Origin: Oscillatoria nigro-viridis PCC 7112
GTDB taxonomy: Bacteria; Cyanobacteriota; Cyanobacteriia; Cyanobacteriales; Microcoleaceae
DNA length: 64,000 bases
Direction of reading: 5' to 3'
Assembly: GCF_000317475.1 (NCBI RefSeq)
Contig: NC_019729.1
Location: 5,284,501-5,348,500, forward strand
Positions 54,340 through 64,000 of the stretch are shown piece after piece; within the stretch, counting starts at the first letter, position 1, and each line of letters begins with the position of its first letter. The notes under the pieces were generated by a model. The model searched no databases. It saw nothing but the letters and a program-made list of their open reading frames with translations, and was not told the DNA's origin. Made by a program: the position numbers and the translations under genes.

Positions 54340-55560
54340 TCAATTATTCTGCGGTTTGGGCAGCACAACTGTAAACACGCTGCCTTGACCGACATTGCTG
54401 CTAATAGCAATCTCACCGTTAAAAGGTTTTAAAAGTTCAATACAAGTATAAAGTCCTAGACCAGTTCCTGTCGGTTCGCCTTCGGTTTTTTCCTCGCCTT
54501 TAGGTGGCTTTGATGTGTAAAAAGGGTCAAAAATTTTTGATAAATCTTCAGATGATATGCCGCATCCCGTATCGGCAATATCCATGTATATGTTCGAGTC
54601 GTCTTGCCGAGTCACGATAGTTATTTCTCTGCTTTTCTTTTCCCACATAGCATCCATTGCATTATTGATTAAATTATAAAATACTTGAGAAAGATAGGAA
54701 TAAATTAATGGAATGCTGGTAATTTCTTCGTCATAAAAGTATTTTTTTCTAATTTTATTTTTAAAATACAGGTTGCCTTCCAATAGCTGAATTTCTCTCT
54801 GCACTAAATCGTTGATATTCACCGGGTGCAAATCTTGCTGTTGCTCGTTTCGGCTTTTCATCATCAGAGTATCCATGATCTGATTGATTTTTGTGACAGC
54901 TTGAAAAATATACTTAGTATAATTAAACAGAGAGTCTTCTTGAATTTGTGTGGCTTTTGTTTCAATCAAATCGACGCTAGTCTGGATCACTTGCAGCGGA
55001 CTTTTGAGGTTGTGAACCATTCCTTGGGTCAAACGTCCGATGATGGCTGTTTTTTCCTGGTTTATTAATTGCTTGGTTTTTTGTTCAACAAGTCTTTCCA
55101 GGTTTTGGTTGAGGTGGGCAAGTTCGAGGTTTTTTTCTTCGAGTTTTTTTTGCAAGCTGCGGATTGTCAAGTGGGTTTGAATCCGGCTCAAAACTTCTTC
55201 GTGCTGGAAAGGCTTAGTGATGTAGTCAACGGCTCCTGTCTGAAAGCCTTTTACTTTATCAGGCGTATCGGAAAGGGCGCTCATGAAGATGATGGGAATA
55301 TCTTGCGTTGACGGGTCTGCTTTCAAACGTCGGCAAGTTTCAAAACCGTCAATTCCTGGCATCATGATATCCAACAGAATCAAGTCTGGATGGATGTAGT
55401 CAATTTGCTCGATCGCACTTTCGCCGTCTAGAGCCACTAATACTTTAAACCCGTAATTCCTTAACAACTCGAAAAGTACGTCAAGATTTGTTTGGTTGTC
55501 ATCGACAATTAGTATGATGCTTCTTTCGGAATTCTTATCGTTCATATTCAAGGGAAACAT
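54340..55560 (-). CDS. REC-histidine kinase
   Basis: The 406-residue protein has a receiver (15-130, D64 in LLDIMMPGIDGFETC, Lys in YITKPFQ), a coiled coil (135-170) and a divergent dimerisation helix IIGRLTQGMVHNLKSPLQVI with H183. The ATPase shows NLINNAMDAM, DTGCGIS and GTGLGLYTC. HNLKSPL in place of HELRTPL marks the subgroup found in cyanobacterial multi-kinase loci. Translation may begin at MNDKNSERS (55545), five codons later. It sits between two giant kinases on the same strand and has the shared VDYITKPFQ receiver type of the 484/2477/43363 group. Confidence 0.91.
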   Translation of the reverse strand: MFPLNMNDKNSERSIILIVDDNQTNLDVLFELLRNYGFKVLVALDGESAIEQIDYIHPDLILLDIMMPGIDGFETCRRLKADPSTQDIPIIFMSALSDTPDKVKGFQTGAVDYITKPFQHEEVLSRIQTHLTIRSLQKKLEEKNLELAHLNQNLERLVEQKTKQLINQEKTAIIGRLTQGMVHNLKSPLQVIQTSVDLIETKATQIQEDSLFNYTKYIFQAVTKINQIMDTLMMKSRNEQQQDLHPVNINDLVQREIQLLEGNLYFKNKIRKKYFYDEEITSIPLIYSYLSQVFYNLINNAMDAMWEKKSREITIVTRQDDSNIYMDIADTGCGISSEDLSKIFDPFYTSKPPKGEEKTEGEPTGTGLGLYTCIELLKPFNGEIAISSNVGQGSVFTVVLPKPQNN

Positions 55561-55814
55561 TCAAATTTTTGATTTTTGAGTTGTGGGTTGTGACGTTAAA
55601 TCGGATTCAATGAATTTTCTGCGGATCTACTAGAAACCCGGTTGCTTCGTAGATGCTTCTATTTGCAATAACCCTTTGAGAAGCCGGCTGCGAGTCCGGG
55701 CCGCCCAAGCAAATTAAGTTGTCGCTTCGCGGGAGCCTAGAACCCCTGATTGAGAATGGTACTCAGGGCGCGAGATTTAACTGATTTTGAGTTGTCTGTT
55801 AGCTACCGTCAATT

Positions 55815-58800
55815 TTAGGACAAATGTTGCTTCAAAAAATCTCGAATTTGCTTGAGCTGAAATCCTTTAGCAAGTTGGCGCAGGTGATGAACGAAAGGCA
55901 CTAATGTCGGGTCAGAATGTTCGAGTTTAGCAGTTTCTTCCAGAATAGCTTCAATATCCCCCATCGCAGCCAATCTTAACAACGCCAAGACAGACTCTGA
56001 GGCAGGAGACACCATCCTTGAGTCAGCAGCAGCAATCTCAGAAGATGCTTTTGCAGTTGGCTCTCTCCGCTTTTTGGTTTGCGATCTTTCTTCGTAAACC
56101 CATTCTAGTCTCAAATGCAGGCGCAATAATTCTAAAAGCTCGTTAGTTTGAATCGGCTTGGTGAGAAAATTATCGCAACCTGCAAGTATGCTCTCTTGCT
56201 TGGTAGTCTCGTAAACGTTAGCGGACAAAGCAAGGATCACCGTATCTTTTAATTCCGGCAACTGTCGCAGTCGCCTGGTAGCTTCCCAACCGTTCATTAC
56301 GGGCATCAGCAAATCCATTAAAATTATATCCGGTAGAAATTCCTGCGCTTTGTGCAAGCAGTCTTCGCCGTCTGTAGCTTCTGCAATTTCAAAGCCTAAA
56401 TGAAAAAGCAGCCTGTGCAACATGGCGCGATTTACTTCGTGATCGTCCACGATTAGCACTTTCCGCTGGGGGCCGGTAAAACCTACAAGCCGCCTTTTTT
56501 CTGGCCGGGAGGGGAGTTCCGAACAGTGGGCGACTGCGGGCAAGTCTAGATCCACCCAAAATATGCTGCCTTTGCCGGAGGTACTTTGGACGCGAATTTG
56601 GCTGCCCATCATTTTGACTAATTTTTGGCTGATGGAAAGTCCCAGTCCGGTACCTTCGACGAAATTGTTATGATCGCCCACTTGATGAAAAGGCAAAAAT
56701 ATTTCTTCTAATTTATTCTGCCCGATGCCAATGCCGGTATCTTCGATTTGAAAGCGAATTTTAGGGGTAGGGGGACGATCGCACGTATTTGCTGCTGTTA
56801 TCACCTCGCGCGCTTCTGTTGTTCCCAGCGGCGGTAGCGACAGAAGCGGCGCGTCTAAATTCGCGGTCAAATTGAGCGTTTGAGTGGCAATTTCCGCTGT
56901 CAAACTAGAATTTTCGCAGTTGGTTTGAGGAGAATTGTCGGCGAAATTTTCTGCATAACCGACTTTGAATGTAACGCTGCCGCTGTTCGTAAACTTAACG
57001 GCATTGCTGAGCAAATTAATCAAAACTTGACGCAACCTTTTTTCGTCTGCCAAAATGCCGTCTGGCAGTGCTGATACCTGCTCGTAATTAAAGGCAATTC
57101 CTTTTTGAGCAGAACGCATCTGGAACAAATCAATAATACTTTTAACAAAACTGGAAAAATTCACGTTTGTCAGCGACAGATCCATTTTACTAGCTTCGAT
57201 TTTTGAGAGGTCTAAAACATCATTAATCAGCATCAGCAGGTGGTTGCCGCACTGGTTAATGTTGTTAAGACTTTCCTGCTGATCGGCGGTAAAGTTTTTA
57301 TCGGCTTTGAGCAGTTGAATGTATCCCAAAATCCCGTTCAAAGGCGTCCGCAATTCGTGGCTCATGTTGGCGAGAAAGTCGCTTTTAGCGCGGTTGGCGG
57401 ATTCGGCGGCTTCTTTAGCTAATTGCAGGGCGGCTTCTGCAAGTTTGCGATCGGCAATTTCGGTTTGTGCTTGTTCAAATAGCATCGATTGCTGAATGGC
57501 GATCGCCAACTGCACCCCCAATTGTTTTAGGCACTCTCCCTCCAATTGCTGCCAGGGACGCGGGCCCGTGCAGTGGTGGGCAATTAACAGCCCCCACAAG
57601 TTTTCGCCTTGCAAAATCGGCACTACTATATTCGCTATCACATCGAGCCGAGTCAACAAAGCCAAGTGGCAGTCGGCGAGGCCGGCATTGTAAACATCTT
57701 CTATTGCTCTAATTCTGCCGTCTTGGTAAAGAGAAACGTAGGCTGCCCCAAAACAGGGGTCATAAATTTCCATTCCTACAATTGGTCGGCAATTTTCGGC
57801 AACCGACTCGACCGCGATAAAGCCGCTCCAATCCGGATTGAATTGGTAAATAACAGTGCGGTCTACTTGCAAAAAATGCCGTACTTCTTCGACACTTTTG
57901 GTAAGAATTTCTTCGAGATTTAGAGAAGATCTAATGCGTTCCAGCATGGCTACTGCCAACTGTTCGCGTTTTAATTTTTGGCGCAAAATCAGTTCTGATT
58001 CTTTGCGTTTTGTGATGTCGGTAATTACTGCAATTAAGCCGATATAATTCCCATTAATATCTTGAATACTGTCGGCTCGCACCAGAGCAGTTACTGCTTC
58101 GCCGCTCTTAGTTTGCAGTGAAACTTCGCCACACCAAGAGCGACCTTGGCGAAGGCTTTTATAGATTTGTTTGTAATTTTTATGCCGGACATAAAGCGCG
58201 GCCATATCGCCCAGATCGTTGAGTTCTTCCACCGTATAGCCGTAGCGCTGAATGAAGGCTTGATTGTGGTAAATAGACCGCCCTTTCAAGTCGGCGATCG
58301 CGATCGCATCGCTGGTACTTTCGACGGCTTGAGTGACCTGCTGTAAAGCTAATTCTGCTGCTTTGCGATCGCTGATGTCCGTCATCGAACCCACCATCCG
58401 CAGAGGGTTTCCGGCTTCGTCCCACACTGCTTGAGCGCGGGCGAGCACCCACTTATAGCTACCGTCTTTGCACTGCAAGCGGTATTCGGCGGCGTAATTG
58501 GGAGTTTGGCGATCGAGATAACCTTGGATCGCTGCTTGGACTCGCGAGCGATCGTCTGGATGAATGCGATCGATCCATGCGCTGTTGGTGCTGTCGATTT
58601 CGCCGTCTGTGTAACCGATAATTTCTTGCCAGCGGGCCGATCGAAAAGCTTCATTTGTTTGAAGATTCAGATCCCAAATTCCGTCTTGATTGCCTTTGAG
58701 AACTAACTGCCAGCGTTCTTCACTTTTACGCAATTCTTCTTCGGCTTGTTTGCGCTGAATATGATCGCCCAACTGAGTCGCTACAGCCTTGACCAACTCT

Positions 58801-61800
58801 ACAATACGCGGTTCCATAGTCGATCGCTCGCGCTTGCAGAATACTAAAACTGCCAGCACCTCTGAATTAGCGTGAATTGGCACTCCGAAACAACCTTTCA
58901 ATCCGACTGATGCTGCCATTTGCGCTCGGGCAAAAAGATGATTTTTGGCTAGAGAAATATCTTCAATCCATTCTACATTTCTGGTTGACCAAATCCGTCC
59001 AGGTACTGCCACACCGGCGGCGAATCTAATTTTTTTACTTTCGCGGCCGAACCTATCCAAATCGCGATCGCTAGCGTACCAAGTTTCGCTGTGTTCCAAA
59101 AAAGTACCGTTAGCAGTCGGTATCCAAGCTTCCGCAAAATTCCAGCCGATCGCATTGCACAGCAACCGCAGGATATCTGGGAGGGCGCTGTAAAAATCTG
59201 CCGACTGACTAATGGCTTGAGTTGCTGCCAGCAATAGCTTTATTTCATCTTCGGCTTGCTTGCTTTCTGTAATATCAGTTGCCGTGCCGAGAATTTGTTT
59301 TAACTTACCGTCTGCTGTTTTCGCAAATACAGTATCTCGGCTGACCATCCAGCGCCAAGAACCATCCTTGTGCCTAATTCGGTATTCAATTTCAAAGATA
59401 TCCCCTTCGCTGCCTGTTTCGACTTGCTGTAAATAATCAGGCATTTTGATTGAATCTTCGGGGTGGATTAAAGTTGACATCATCCACGGCTCCATTGCCT
59501 GAATCTCTTCTACTGTATAGCCCAGAATGTGGTATATAGAAGCGTTCCCATAGATATTTTTTTTTTCAATTAAGTCACAAACATACAAAATATTAGGACT
59601 TGCCCCAGCAATTTGTTGAATGAATCGCTGGCTCTCTCGCAGTGCTGCTTCGGCTTGTTTTCTTTGGGAAATATCGCGAACAACGCAAATAATTTCTCCG
59701 TCGGCTAGCATTGTCAGCGATACATCTAGAGGAACTTTCGAGCCGTCGCGGCGGCATCCTACTGCTTCGGTCATGTACGAACCTTCCTGCACTAAAACAG
59801 GCACAAATTCTTGCTCAAACCTTTGCAGTTCTGCACCTTCGTAGAATACTTTCCAACTTTTGCCTAACACTTCTTCGAGAGAGTCGTAACCGTAGATTTT
59901 TAGTCGGGCTGCGTTGCAATAAATCAACAGTCCGTCGGTATCGATGATGGCTATACCTTCCGAAGCAGCAGCCATTGCCGCTGCTTGCCTGTGGAGTTTT
60001 GACTCAAAACGTTTGCGATTGGTGATGTCGCGGACGATCGCGATAATTTCGTCATCCGTGCAGAAAACAATTCTCGCTTCAAAATCGTACAGTTCATCAT
60101 TAACTGGCATTTGATATTCTACAACTTGAATCTCGCCGGTGGCGATCGCTTGTTGATGGCCCGACAAGATTTTTTCAGCAAAAGCAGCCGGTAATATGTC
60201 TTGTGCTTTTTTGCCGATTAGTGCTTTTTGTGGTAGGATATTCTCGAAATTTTTGGCCGGCTTGAAGTCTACAAAAGTGCCGTCTGCCCGACAGCGAAAT
60301 ATCATGTCTGGTATCGCATTTAAAAGAGCGCGGTTGGTGGCTTCGCTCTTACGCAATTCAGCTTCAGCTTGCTTGCTAAATGTAACGTCGCGAGCCACTG
60401 CATAAATCAAACCTTCTTCTGCAAACGGCGATGCTGTCCATGACAGCCATTTATAAGTACCATCTTGGCAAAGATAGCGGTTTTCTAAGCTAATAACCGG
60501 GTAGCTTTTTTTTAGTTTTTCTAATTCCGCTACAGTAATTTCTAGGTCTTCTGGATGGACTAATTCTATCAAAGGTTTGGCTAAGATTTCATCACTGCTA
60601 TAACCTAATACATTTGACCAAGCGGGGTTTAAGCGTTTGAAATAGCCATCAAAACCTGCAATGCACAGTAAATCCAGCGAGAGATTAAAAAATCGATCGC
60701 GGTCTTGCTGGGTTTGTTTCAATTCCGTAACATCCATCACCAAACCGTCCCAAACTATATCGCCGTTGGCTTGCATTTCTGGCTTCGACGCGCCTTGCAA
60801 CCATTTCACTCGATCTCCCATAACTTGCCGCCACTGGTGTTGCCAAGCTTGCTGAGTCGCCGCTGAAGTTGCGATCGATCGCTGCAAGTCTGAGATGTCA
60901 TCTGGGTGAACTGTTGCAAAAGCCAAAGTGGCATTTTCTTCTATTTCTTCTGGCTTTAAATTGTAGATCTGCCAACTGCCGGAAGAAACGTAAGTAAAAG
61001 ATGTTTTACCATCTACATAAAGCCGATATTGATAAATCATTCCCGGCACGTTGTCTGTCATTACTTGAAAGCGAGCTTCGCTTTCCTGCAACGCAATTTG
61101 CTGGTGTTTGTATTCGCTCACATCTCGCATTGTTCCCACCAACATTTTACGACTATCTGCATTGTTAAATACTGTTTTTTTGGTAGATATAATGCGTTCT
61201 TTTCCGCCATCGGTAAAAATTTCTTCTGTTTCCTGAGAAAGACTTCTTTGCAATACTTGCTCGTCTTGTTCCCAAAAAAAAGCCGCTTGTGCTGGGGGTA
61301 AAAAATCGTATCCTGACTTGCCAATCAGTTCCGATCGCCTTTTTCCTATCAAATTGCAAAAAGCATCGTTTAATACGATCCATCTGTGCTGCTCATCTTT
61401 GACAAAAATTGGGTCGGGAATAGAATTAATCGTGTGATTTAAAAACTCTTCTGATGCTTTTAATTGAGCTTCGTAACGGTAGCTATCGCTCACATCCAAT
61501 ACTACTTTAATCAAGTGGTCGATCGCTCCGTCTCGGGCGCGCATACAACGCAGATAAACTCTAGTATAAACTATATTTCCGTCTTTTCTGCGCCACCTTT
61601 GGTCTAAAACATAGCCTTCACTCTCCCCTGCTAAAATTTTATTTAACTGCTCTAAACTCGCCTGCAAGTCTTCAGGAAAACTCCACCTCTCCCAATTCTC
61701 ATGCAAAAAATCTTGGCGATCGTATCCCAGCAAATCACACAAAGCATCGTTGACTTCCAACCACTCGTATTTTTCTGGTGCTGAGGGGGAAATAGGAGGA

Positions 61801-62306
61801 GCAAGAATGGCAATTCCGACTAGAGAATTCTCGACTACCGAGCGATATTTTTCTTCGCTTTTTCGCAAAGCTTCTTGGTTGTGCTGTCGCTCGACTGCGT
61901 AGCGAAGCGATCTAATTAACACTTCGCTGTCAATTTTTCGCTTGACTAGATAATCTTGAGCTCCGGCTTGGATTGACTGGACGGCAAGCTCTTCATCGTT
62001 GCGGGCAGTCAGTACGACAATCGGAGTATTTAGGCTATATTCTTGTATTTTGACAATTGTATTTAAGTCTTGGCTGTCGGGCAGCGAAAGATCTAATAAA
62101 ATCACATCAAAATGTTCGCAGACCAAAAGTTGCTGCGCTTTGCTGAGACGGTCTGTACAACTTACTGATAGCCTTTGGGGTTCGGCTCTACTGACATTTG
62201 TTTCTAATAATAATTCTTCGATCAGCTCGGCTTCTGCTTGATTGTCTTCTACCAGAAGAACTTTAAAGCCATTTCGCTTTGCGGGTGGACTCAAAACTGA
62301 TATCAT
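55815..62306 (-). CDS. giant hybrid sensor kinase (REC-PAS7-GAF-PAS2-GAF-HisKA-HATPase-REC)
   Basis: At 2163 residues this is the largest gene here. Order: receiver (14-135, D72), seven PAS (starting near 150, 283, 408, 535, 652, 770 and 890), GAF (1022-1185), two PAS (1192-1313, 1320-1434) and a second GAF (1452-1612). Then come the dimerisation helix ([17 protein letters not shown]1650), the ATPase (1752-1925, with a low-complexity insertion near 1790-1845 and GTGLGLSIS) and a receiver (1948-2065, D1998, K2050). The second GAF has [18 protein letters not shown] and LADCHLALL, so Cys1546-His1547 match the bilin-binding pair of cyanobacteriochromes. It is soluble. Its end bears a divergent form of the tail seen in other hybrid kinases here. 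Confidence 0.93.
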   Translation of the reverse strand: MISVLSPPAKRNGFKVLLVEDNQAEAELIEELLLETNVSRAEPQRLSVSCTDRLSKAQQLLVCEHFDVILLDLSLPDSQDLNTIVKIQEYSLNTPIVVLTARNDEELAVQSIQAGAQDYLVKRKIDSEVLIRSLRYAVERQHNQEALRKSEEKYRSVVENSLVGIAILAPPISPSAPEKYEWLEVNDALCDLLGYDRQDFLHENWERWSFPEDLQASLEQLNKILAGESEGYVLDQRWRRKDGNIVYTRVYLRCMRARDGAIDHLIKVVLDVSDSYRYEAQLKASEEFLNHTINSIPDPIFVKDEQHRWIVLNDAFCNLIGKRRSELIGKSGYDFLPPAQAAFFWEQDEQVLQRSLSQETEEIFTDGGKERIISTKKTVFNNADSRKMLVGTMRDVSEYKHQQIALQESEARFQVMTDNVPGMIYQYRLYVDGKTSFTYVSSGSWQIYNLKPEEIEENATLAFATVHPDDISDLQRSIATSAATQQAWQHQWRQVMGDRVKWLQGASKPEMQANGDIVWDGLVMDVTELKQTQQDRDRFFNLSLDLLCIAGFDGYFKRLNPAWSNVLGYSSDEILAKPLIELVHPEDLEITVAELEKLKKSYPVISLENRYLCQDGTYKWLSWTASPFAEEGLIYAVARDVTFSKQAEAELRKSEATNRALLNAIPDMIFRCRADGTFVDFKPAKNFENILPQKALIGKKAQDILPAAFAEKILSGHQQAIATGEIQVVEYQMPVNDELYDFEARIVFCTDDEIIAIVRDITNRKRFESKLHRQAAAMAAASEGIAIIDTDGLLIYCNAARLKIYGYDSLEEVLGKSWKVFYEGAELQRFEQEFVPVLVQEGSYMTEAVGCRRDGSKVPLDVSLTMLADGEIICVVRDISQRKQAEAALRESQRFIQQIAGASPNILYVCDLIEKKNIYGNASIYHILGYTVEEIQAMEPWMMSTLIHPEDSIKMPDYLQQVETGSEGDIFEIEYRIRHKDGSWRWMVSRDTVFAKTADGKLKQILGTATDITESKQAEDEIKLLLAATQAISQSADFYSALPDILRLLCNAIGWNFAEAWIPTANGTFLEHSETWYASDRDLDRFGRESKKIRFAAGVAVPGRIWSTRNVEWIEDISLAKNHLFARAQMAASVGLKGCFGVPIHANSEVLAVLVFCKRERSTMEPRIVELVKAVATQLGDHIQRKQAEEELRKSEERWQLVLKGNQDGIWDLNLQTNEAFRSARWQEIIGYTDGEIDSTNSAWIDRIHPDDRSRVQAAIQGYLDRQTPNYAAEYRLQCKDGSYKWVLARAQAVWDEAGNPLRMVGSMTDISDRKAAELALQQVTQAVESTSDAIAIADLKGRSIYHNQAFIQRYGYTVEELNDLGDMAALYVRHKNYKQIYKSLRQGRSWCGEVSLQTKSGEAVTALVRADSIQDINGNYIGLIAVITDITKRKESELILRQKLKREQLAVAMLERIRSSLNLEEILTKSVEEVRHFLQVDRTVIYQFNPDWSGFIAVESVAENCRPIVGMEIYDPCFGAAYVSLYQDGRIRAIEDVYNAGLADCHLALLTRLDVIANIVVPILQGENLWGLLIAHHCTGPRPWQQLEGECLKQLGVQLAIAIQQSMLFEQAQTEIADRKLAEAALQLAKEAAESANRAKSDFLANMSHELRTPLNGILGYIQLLKADKNFTADQQESLNNINQCGNHLLMLINDVLDLSKIEASKMDLSLTNVNFSSFVKSIIDLFQMRSAQKGIAFNYEQVSALPDGILADEKRLRQVLINLLSNAVKFTNSGSVTFKVGYAENFADNSPQTNCENSSLTAEIATQTLNLTANLDAPLLSLPPLGTTEAREVITAANTCDRPPTPKIRFQIEDTGIGIGQNKLEEIFLPFHQVGDHNNFVEGTGLGLSISQKLVKMMGSQIRVQSTSGKGSIFWVDLDLPAVAHCSELPSRPEKRRLVGFTGPQRKVLIVDDHEVNRAMLHRLLFHLGFEIAEATDGEDCLHKAQEFLPDIILMDLLMPVMNGWEATRRLRQLPELKDTVILALSANVYETTKQESILAGCDNFLTKPIQTNELLELLRLHLRLEWVYEERSQTKKRREPTAKASSEIAAADSRMVSPASESVLALLRLAAMGDIEAILEETAKLEHSDPTLVPFVHHLRQLAKGFQLKQIRDFLKQHLS

Positions 62307-63337
62307 ATACCTTGTTTTTTGTCAGAAGGCAGTCTAGCGGACTATTATAGCATATAAAGAATTGTATAGCCACAAATCCCGCCGTTCCCAGTTAAAAACT
62401 CTTTGGTTCAACAATTACAATGCACTCTATACCATAGGTTGGACTATTCTCAAGAATGGGCTTTCCGGCCCGTTTCACAAAGAGTTAACTTGCTTGGGAT
62501 GGGCTCTTTTAACCCGCCCGTCAAAGGCTTATTGAAAATGGTGCAATATCTAATATCTATGTGACGGTGTTGGGAGCATCTCATCTTTGTAAAAACACTT
62601 CTTCTGGCTGCTTCCTTCTTCATTCTGACTCTTTCCTCCAGGCTTGCAGCAAGAGGGGTTCCCAACTCCAATTTCTAGCTGGGCTGCTTTCATTGAGATG
62701 CTCCCACTCTGTTTTTGCTCTAAATAGGCTAACGCAATCAGAGGGAAAATTTTTAAGGTTTTTAGAAGATCGGTTTCAGGGGGAAACTAAGCTGCTGGGT
62801 GTTTTTTTGGGCGATCGCCCCTGTGACCCGATTTGAGATTTTAGATTTAGTCCACAGATGAATCGGGCAGGTTGAACTAGAATCTCAAATTTTGGGCGAC
62901 TCACGACTCCTGTCGGAAAGTAAGTATCGGTTTTGAGGCGGGTTCAGCCGATCGCGCGATCGAACCCCACCCTTTGTTGCCCTTGGATTCGGCTACCAAC
63001 ACAATCCGAGCGATCTCCCCGCACCAATGAGCGCTCCACGCAAAACAAGCGGTGGGAACTATCTTCGCTCTTCATATTTTTACCACTTCTTTGATAATAC
63101 CTTACATAAACTCATTGCTGCAATTTCTTTACTTTTTGCAATCAAATCAAATATCTGTACAGGCCTTGCTATTTAGCCAAAAAGTGATAATCTTGAAATA
63201 GAGGCAATCGAAAACTCGGTTGATACAGCCTAGGAAAAAATTTGAGAATTTTTGTAACCAAATTAAAATTCCCAATAAACTGTCTTTTGTTGACTGTCAT
63301 TTGACCGAAATGAGCTGAAGTGGAGAGGAAAAAAGCA
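62307..63337. other. 1-kb intergenic region upstream of ppsA
   Basis: Contains MITE copy 4 (62572-62705) and, before it, a degraded stem-forming stretch near 62447-62545. That stretch carries ATTCTCAAGAATGGGC and TTGAAAATGGTGCAA, reminiscent of the palindrome at 48469. The remainder to 63337 has no supported gene; the last 200 bases are AT-rich and should hold the ppsA promoter. Confidence 0.55.
62572..62705 (+). mobile_element. MITE of the GGGAGCATCTCA family, copy 4
   Basis: The 134-bp copy has intact ends GGGAGCATCTCATCTTTG and TTCATTGAGATGCTCCC, the same TAAAAACACTTCTTCTGGC block and the TTTCTAGCTGGGCTGC block. The flanks ACGGTGTT and ACTCTGTT are only partly alike, so its target duplication has decayed or was never exact. 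Confidence 0.88.
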
Positions 63338-64000
63338 ATGCTCGACAATTTAGCAATTGAACAAAAATCCGGTTCGATTCCCAAAGAAAAAGCCTTAGTA
63401 TTGTTGTTTGATGAAGTCGGCCTCGACGACATCGCATTAGTAGGCGGTAAAAATGCTTCTTTGGGCGAAATGATTCAACAGTTAAGCGCGCAAGGAGTCA
63501 GAGTTCCCAACGGATTTGCAACTACAGCACACGCTTACCGCTACTTCATCCAGTCAGCGGGTTTAGAAGCTAAATTGCGCGAAATTTTTGCCGATTTAGA
63601 CGTAGAAGATCTGCAGAACCTGCGACAAAAAGGCAAGCAAGCGCGGGCACTGATTCTCGACACACCATTTCCGCGAGAACTCCAAGCGGCGATCGCGAAT
63701 GCTTACGAAAAATTGTGCGATCGCTACGGCGACAGTACAGACGTAGCAGTGCGTTCCTCCGCCACCGCCGAAGACTTACCCGACGCCAGTTTCGCGGGAC
63801 AGCAAGAAACCTACCTCAACGTCCAAGCTTGCGCTGGCGTCCTCGAATGCTGTCACAAATGCTTTGCTTCCATATTCACCGATCGCGCGATTTCCTACCG
63901 CCAACAGCGGGGTTTCGACCACTTTGAAGTCGCCCTATCAGTCGGCGTCCAAAAAATGGTGCGATCGGACTTAGCATCCTCCGGCGTCATGTTCAGCATC
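63338..64000 (+). CDS. ppsA: phosphoenolpyruvate synthase, N-terminal part
   Basis: From the ATG at 63338, preceded by GGAGAGGAA, the first 221 residues of the ATP-binding PEP/pyruvate dikinase domain are present. They include LVGGKNASLGEMIQQL, GVRVPNGFATTAHAYR, VAVRSSATAEDLPDASFAGQ (phosphate-binding Arg and acidic loop) and QETYLNV. VALSVGVQKMVRSD and SGVMFSI follow at the right edge. The enzyme makes phosphoenolpyruvate from pyruvate and ATP for gluconeogenesis. The phosphohistidine and catalytic domains lie outside the window. Pyruvate phosphate dikinase is less likely because the N-terminal spacing fits PpsA. Confidence 0.93.
   Translation, partial: MLDNLAIEQKSGSIPKEKALVLLFDEVGLDDIALVGGKNASLGEMIQQLSAQGVRVPNGFATTAHAYRYFIQSAGLEAKLREIFADLDVEDLQNLRQKGKQARALILDTPFPRELQAAIANAYEKLCDRYGDSTDVAVRSSATAEDLPDASFAGQQETYLNVQACAGVLECCHKCFASIFTDRAISYRQQRGFDHFEVALSVGVQKMVRSDLASSGVMFSI

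Noticed and set aside
62447..62545. Possible second copy of the palindrome seen at 48469
   Set aside because: Only the ATTCTCAAGAA and GGTGCAA ends and a short GGCC stem agree; too degraded to call a repeat copy with confidence.
1..64000. CRISPR arrays and tRNA or rRNA genes
   Set aside because: No regularly spaced repeats of 28-37 bases and no tRNA or rRNA signature were seen on either strand. The only tandem repeats are short heptamers and a 14-mer.

Overview
The window reads as chromosomal DNA of a filamentous cyanobacterium of the Microcoleus/Oscillatoria type. The GCGATCGC (HIP1-like) octamer and its core are frequent. Plastid-type genes (ycf35, ycf46) and a prenyl diphosphate synthase of the kind that makes the plastoquinone tail are present. 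MITEs, heptamer tandem repeats, IS200/IS605 and IS607 elements and a group II intron are dense. Genus is inferred from overall feel only.

Layout. 1-7.2 kb: the start of an alpha/beta hydrolase, then a two-gene minus-strand signalling operon (hybrid histidine kinase followed by a REC-GAF-PAS-adenylyl cyclase). 7.9-9.5 kb: an unrecognised gene and a histone-deacetylase-family hydrolase. 9.6-21 kb: a plus-strand exopolysaccharide-type cluster with two GT2 and two GT4 glycosyltransferases and three left-handed beta-helix acetyltransferases. Three IS elements (ISAs1, IS630, IS4 types) and a MITE have entered it, and a third GT4 gene survives only as fragments. 21-23.6 kb: ycf35, ycf46 and a ribbon-helix-helix gene. 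23.6-31 kb: a mobile-DNA zone with an IS607-type tnpA/tnpB element, two more MITEs, and an IS605 element whose tnpB is split by a group II intron with its own reverse transcriptase/HNH protein. 31-33.6 kb: a conserved unknown gene, solanesyl diphosphate synthase and a 39-residue membrane peptide with a strong terminator. 34-62.3 kb: a very large signalling island. 63.3 kb to the end: the start of phosphoenolpyruvate synthase.

Signalling. By my count the window encodes 8 histidine kinases, 15 receiver domains, about 28 PAS and 7 GAF domains, one adenylyl cyclase and one diguanylate cyclase. The same N-terminal REC module recurs in neighbouring genes, pointing to local duplication and shuffling. 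Three hybrid kinases end in the same short C-terminal helical segment that I cannot assign to a known domain. Three GAF domains carry a cysteine where cyanobacteriochromes attach bilin, one of them in a Cys-His pair. The island could feed light or redox input into cAMP and c-di-GMP outputs, but that is inference.

Mobile DNA. Several element boundaries can be fixed from terminal inverted repeats and target-site duplications: an ISAs1-type IS (10-bp duplication), a MITE with the same tips (10 bp, one mismatch), three MITEs with GGCGTTGC-type tips (8 bp each), a four-copy MITE family confined to the signalling island (9 bp in one copy) and an IS4-type IS (9 bp). The transposases of the three larger IS elements are all frame-disrupted.
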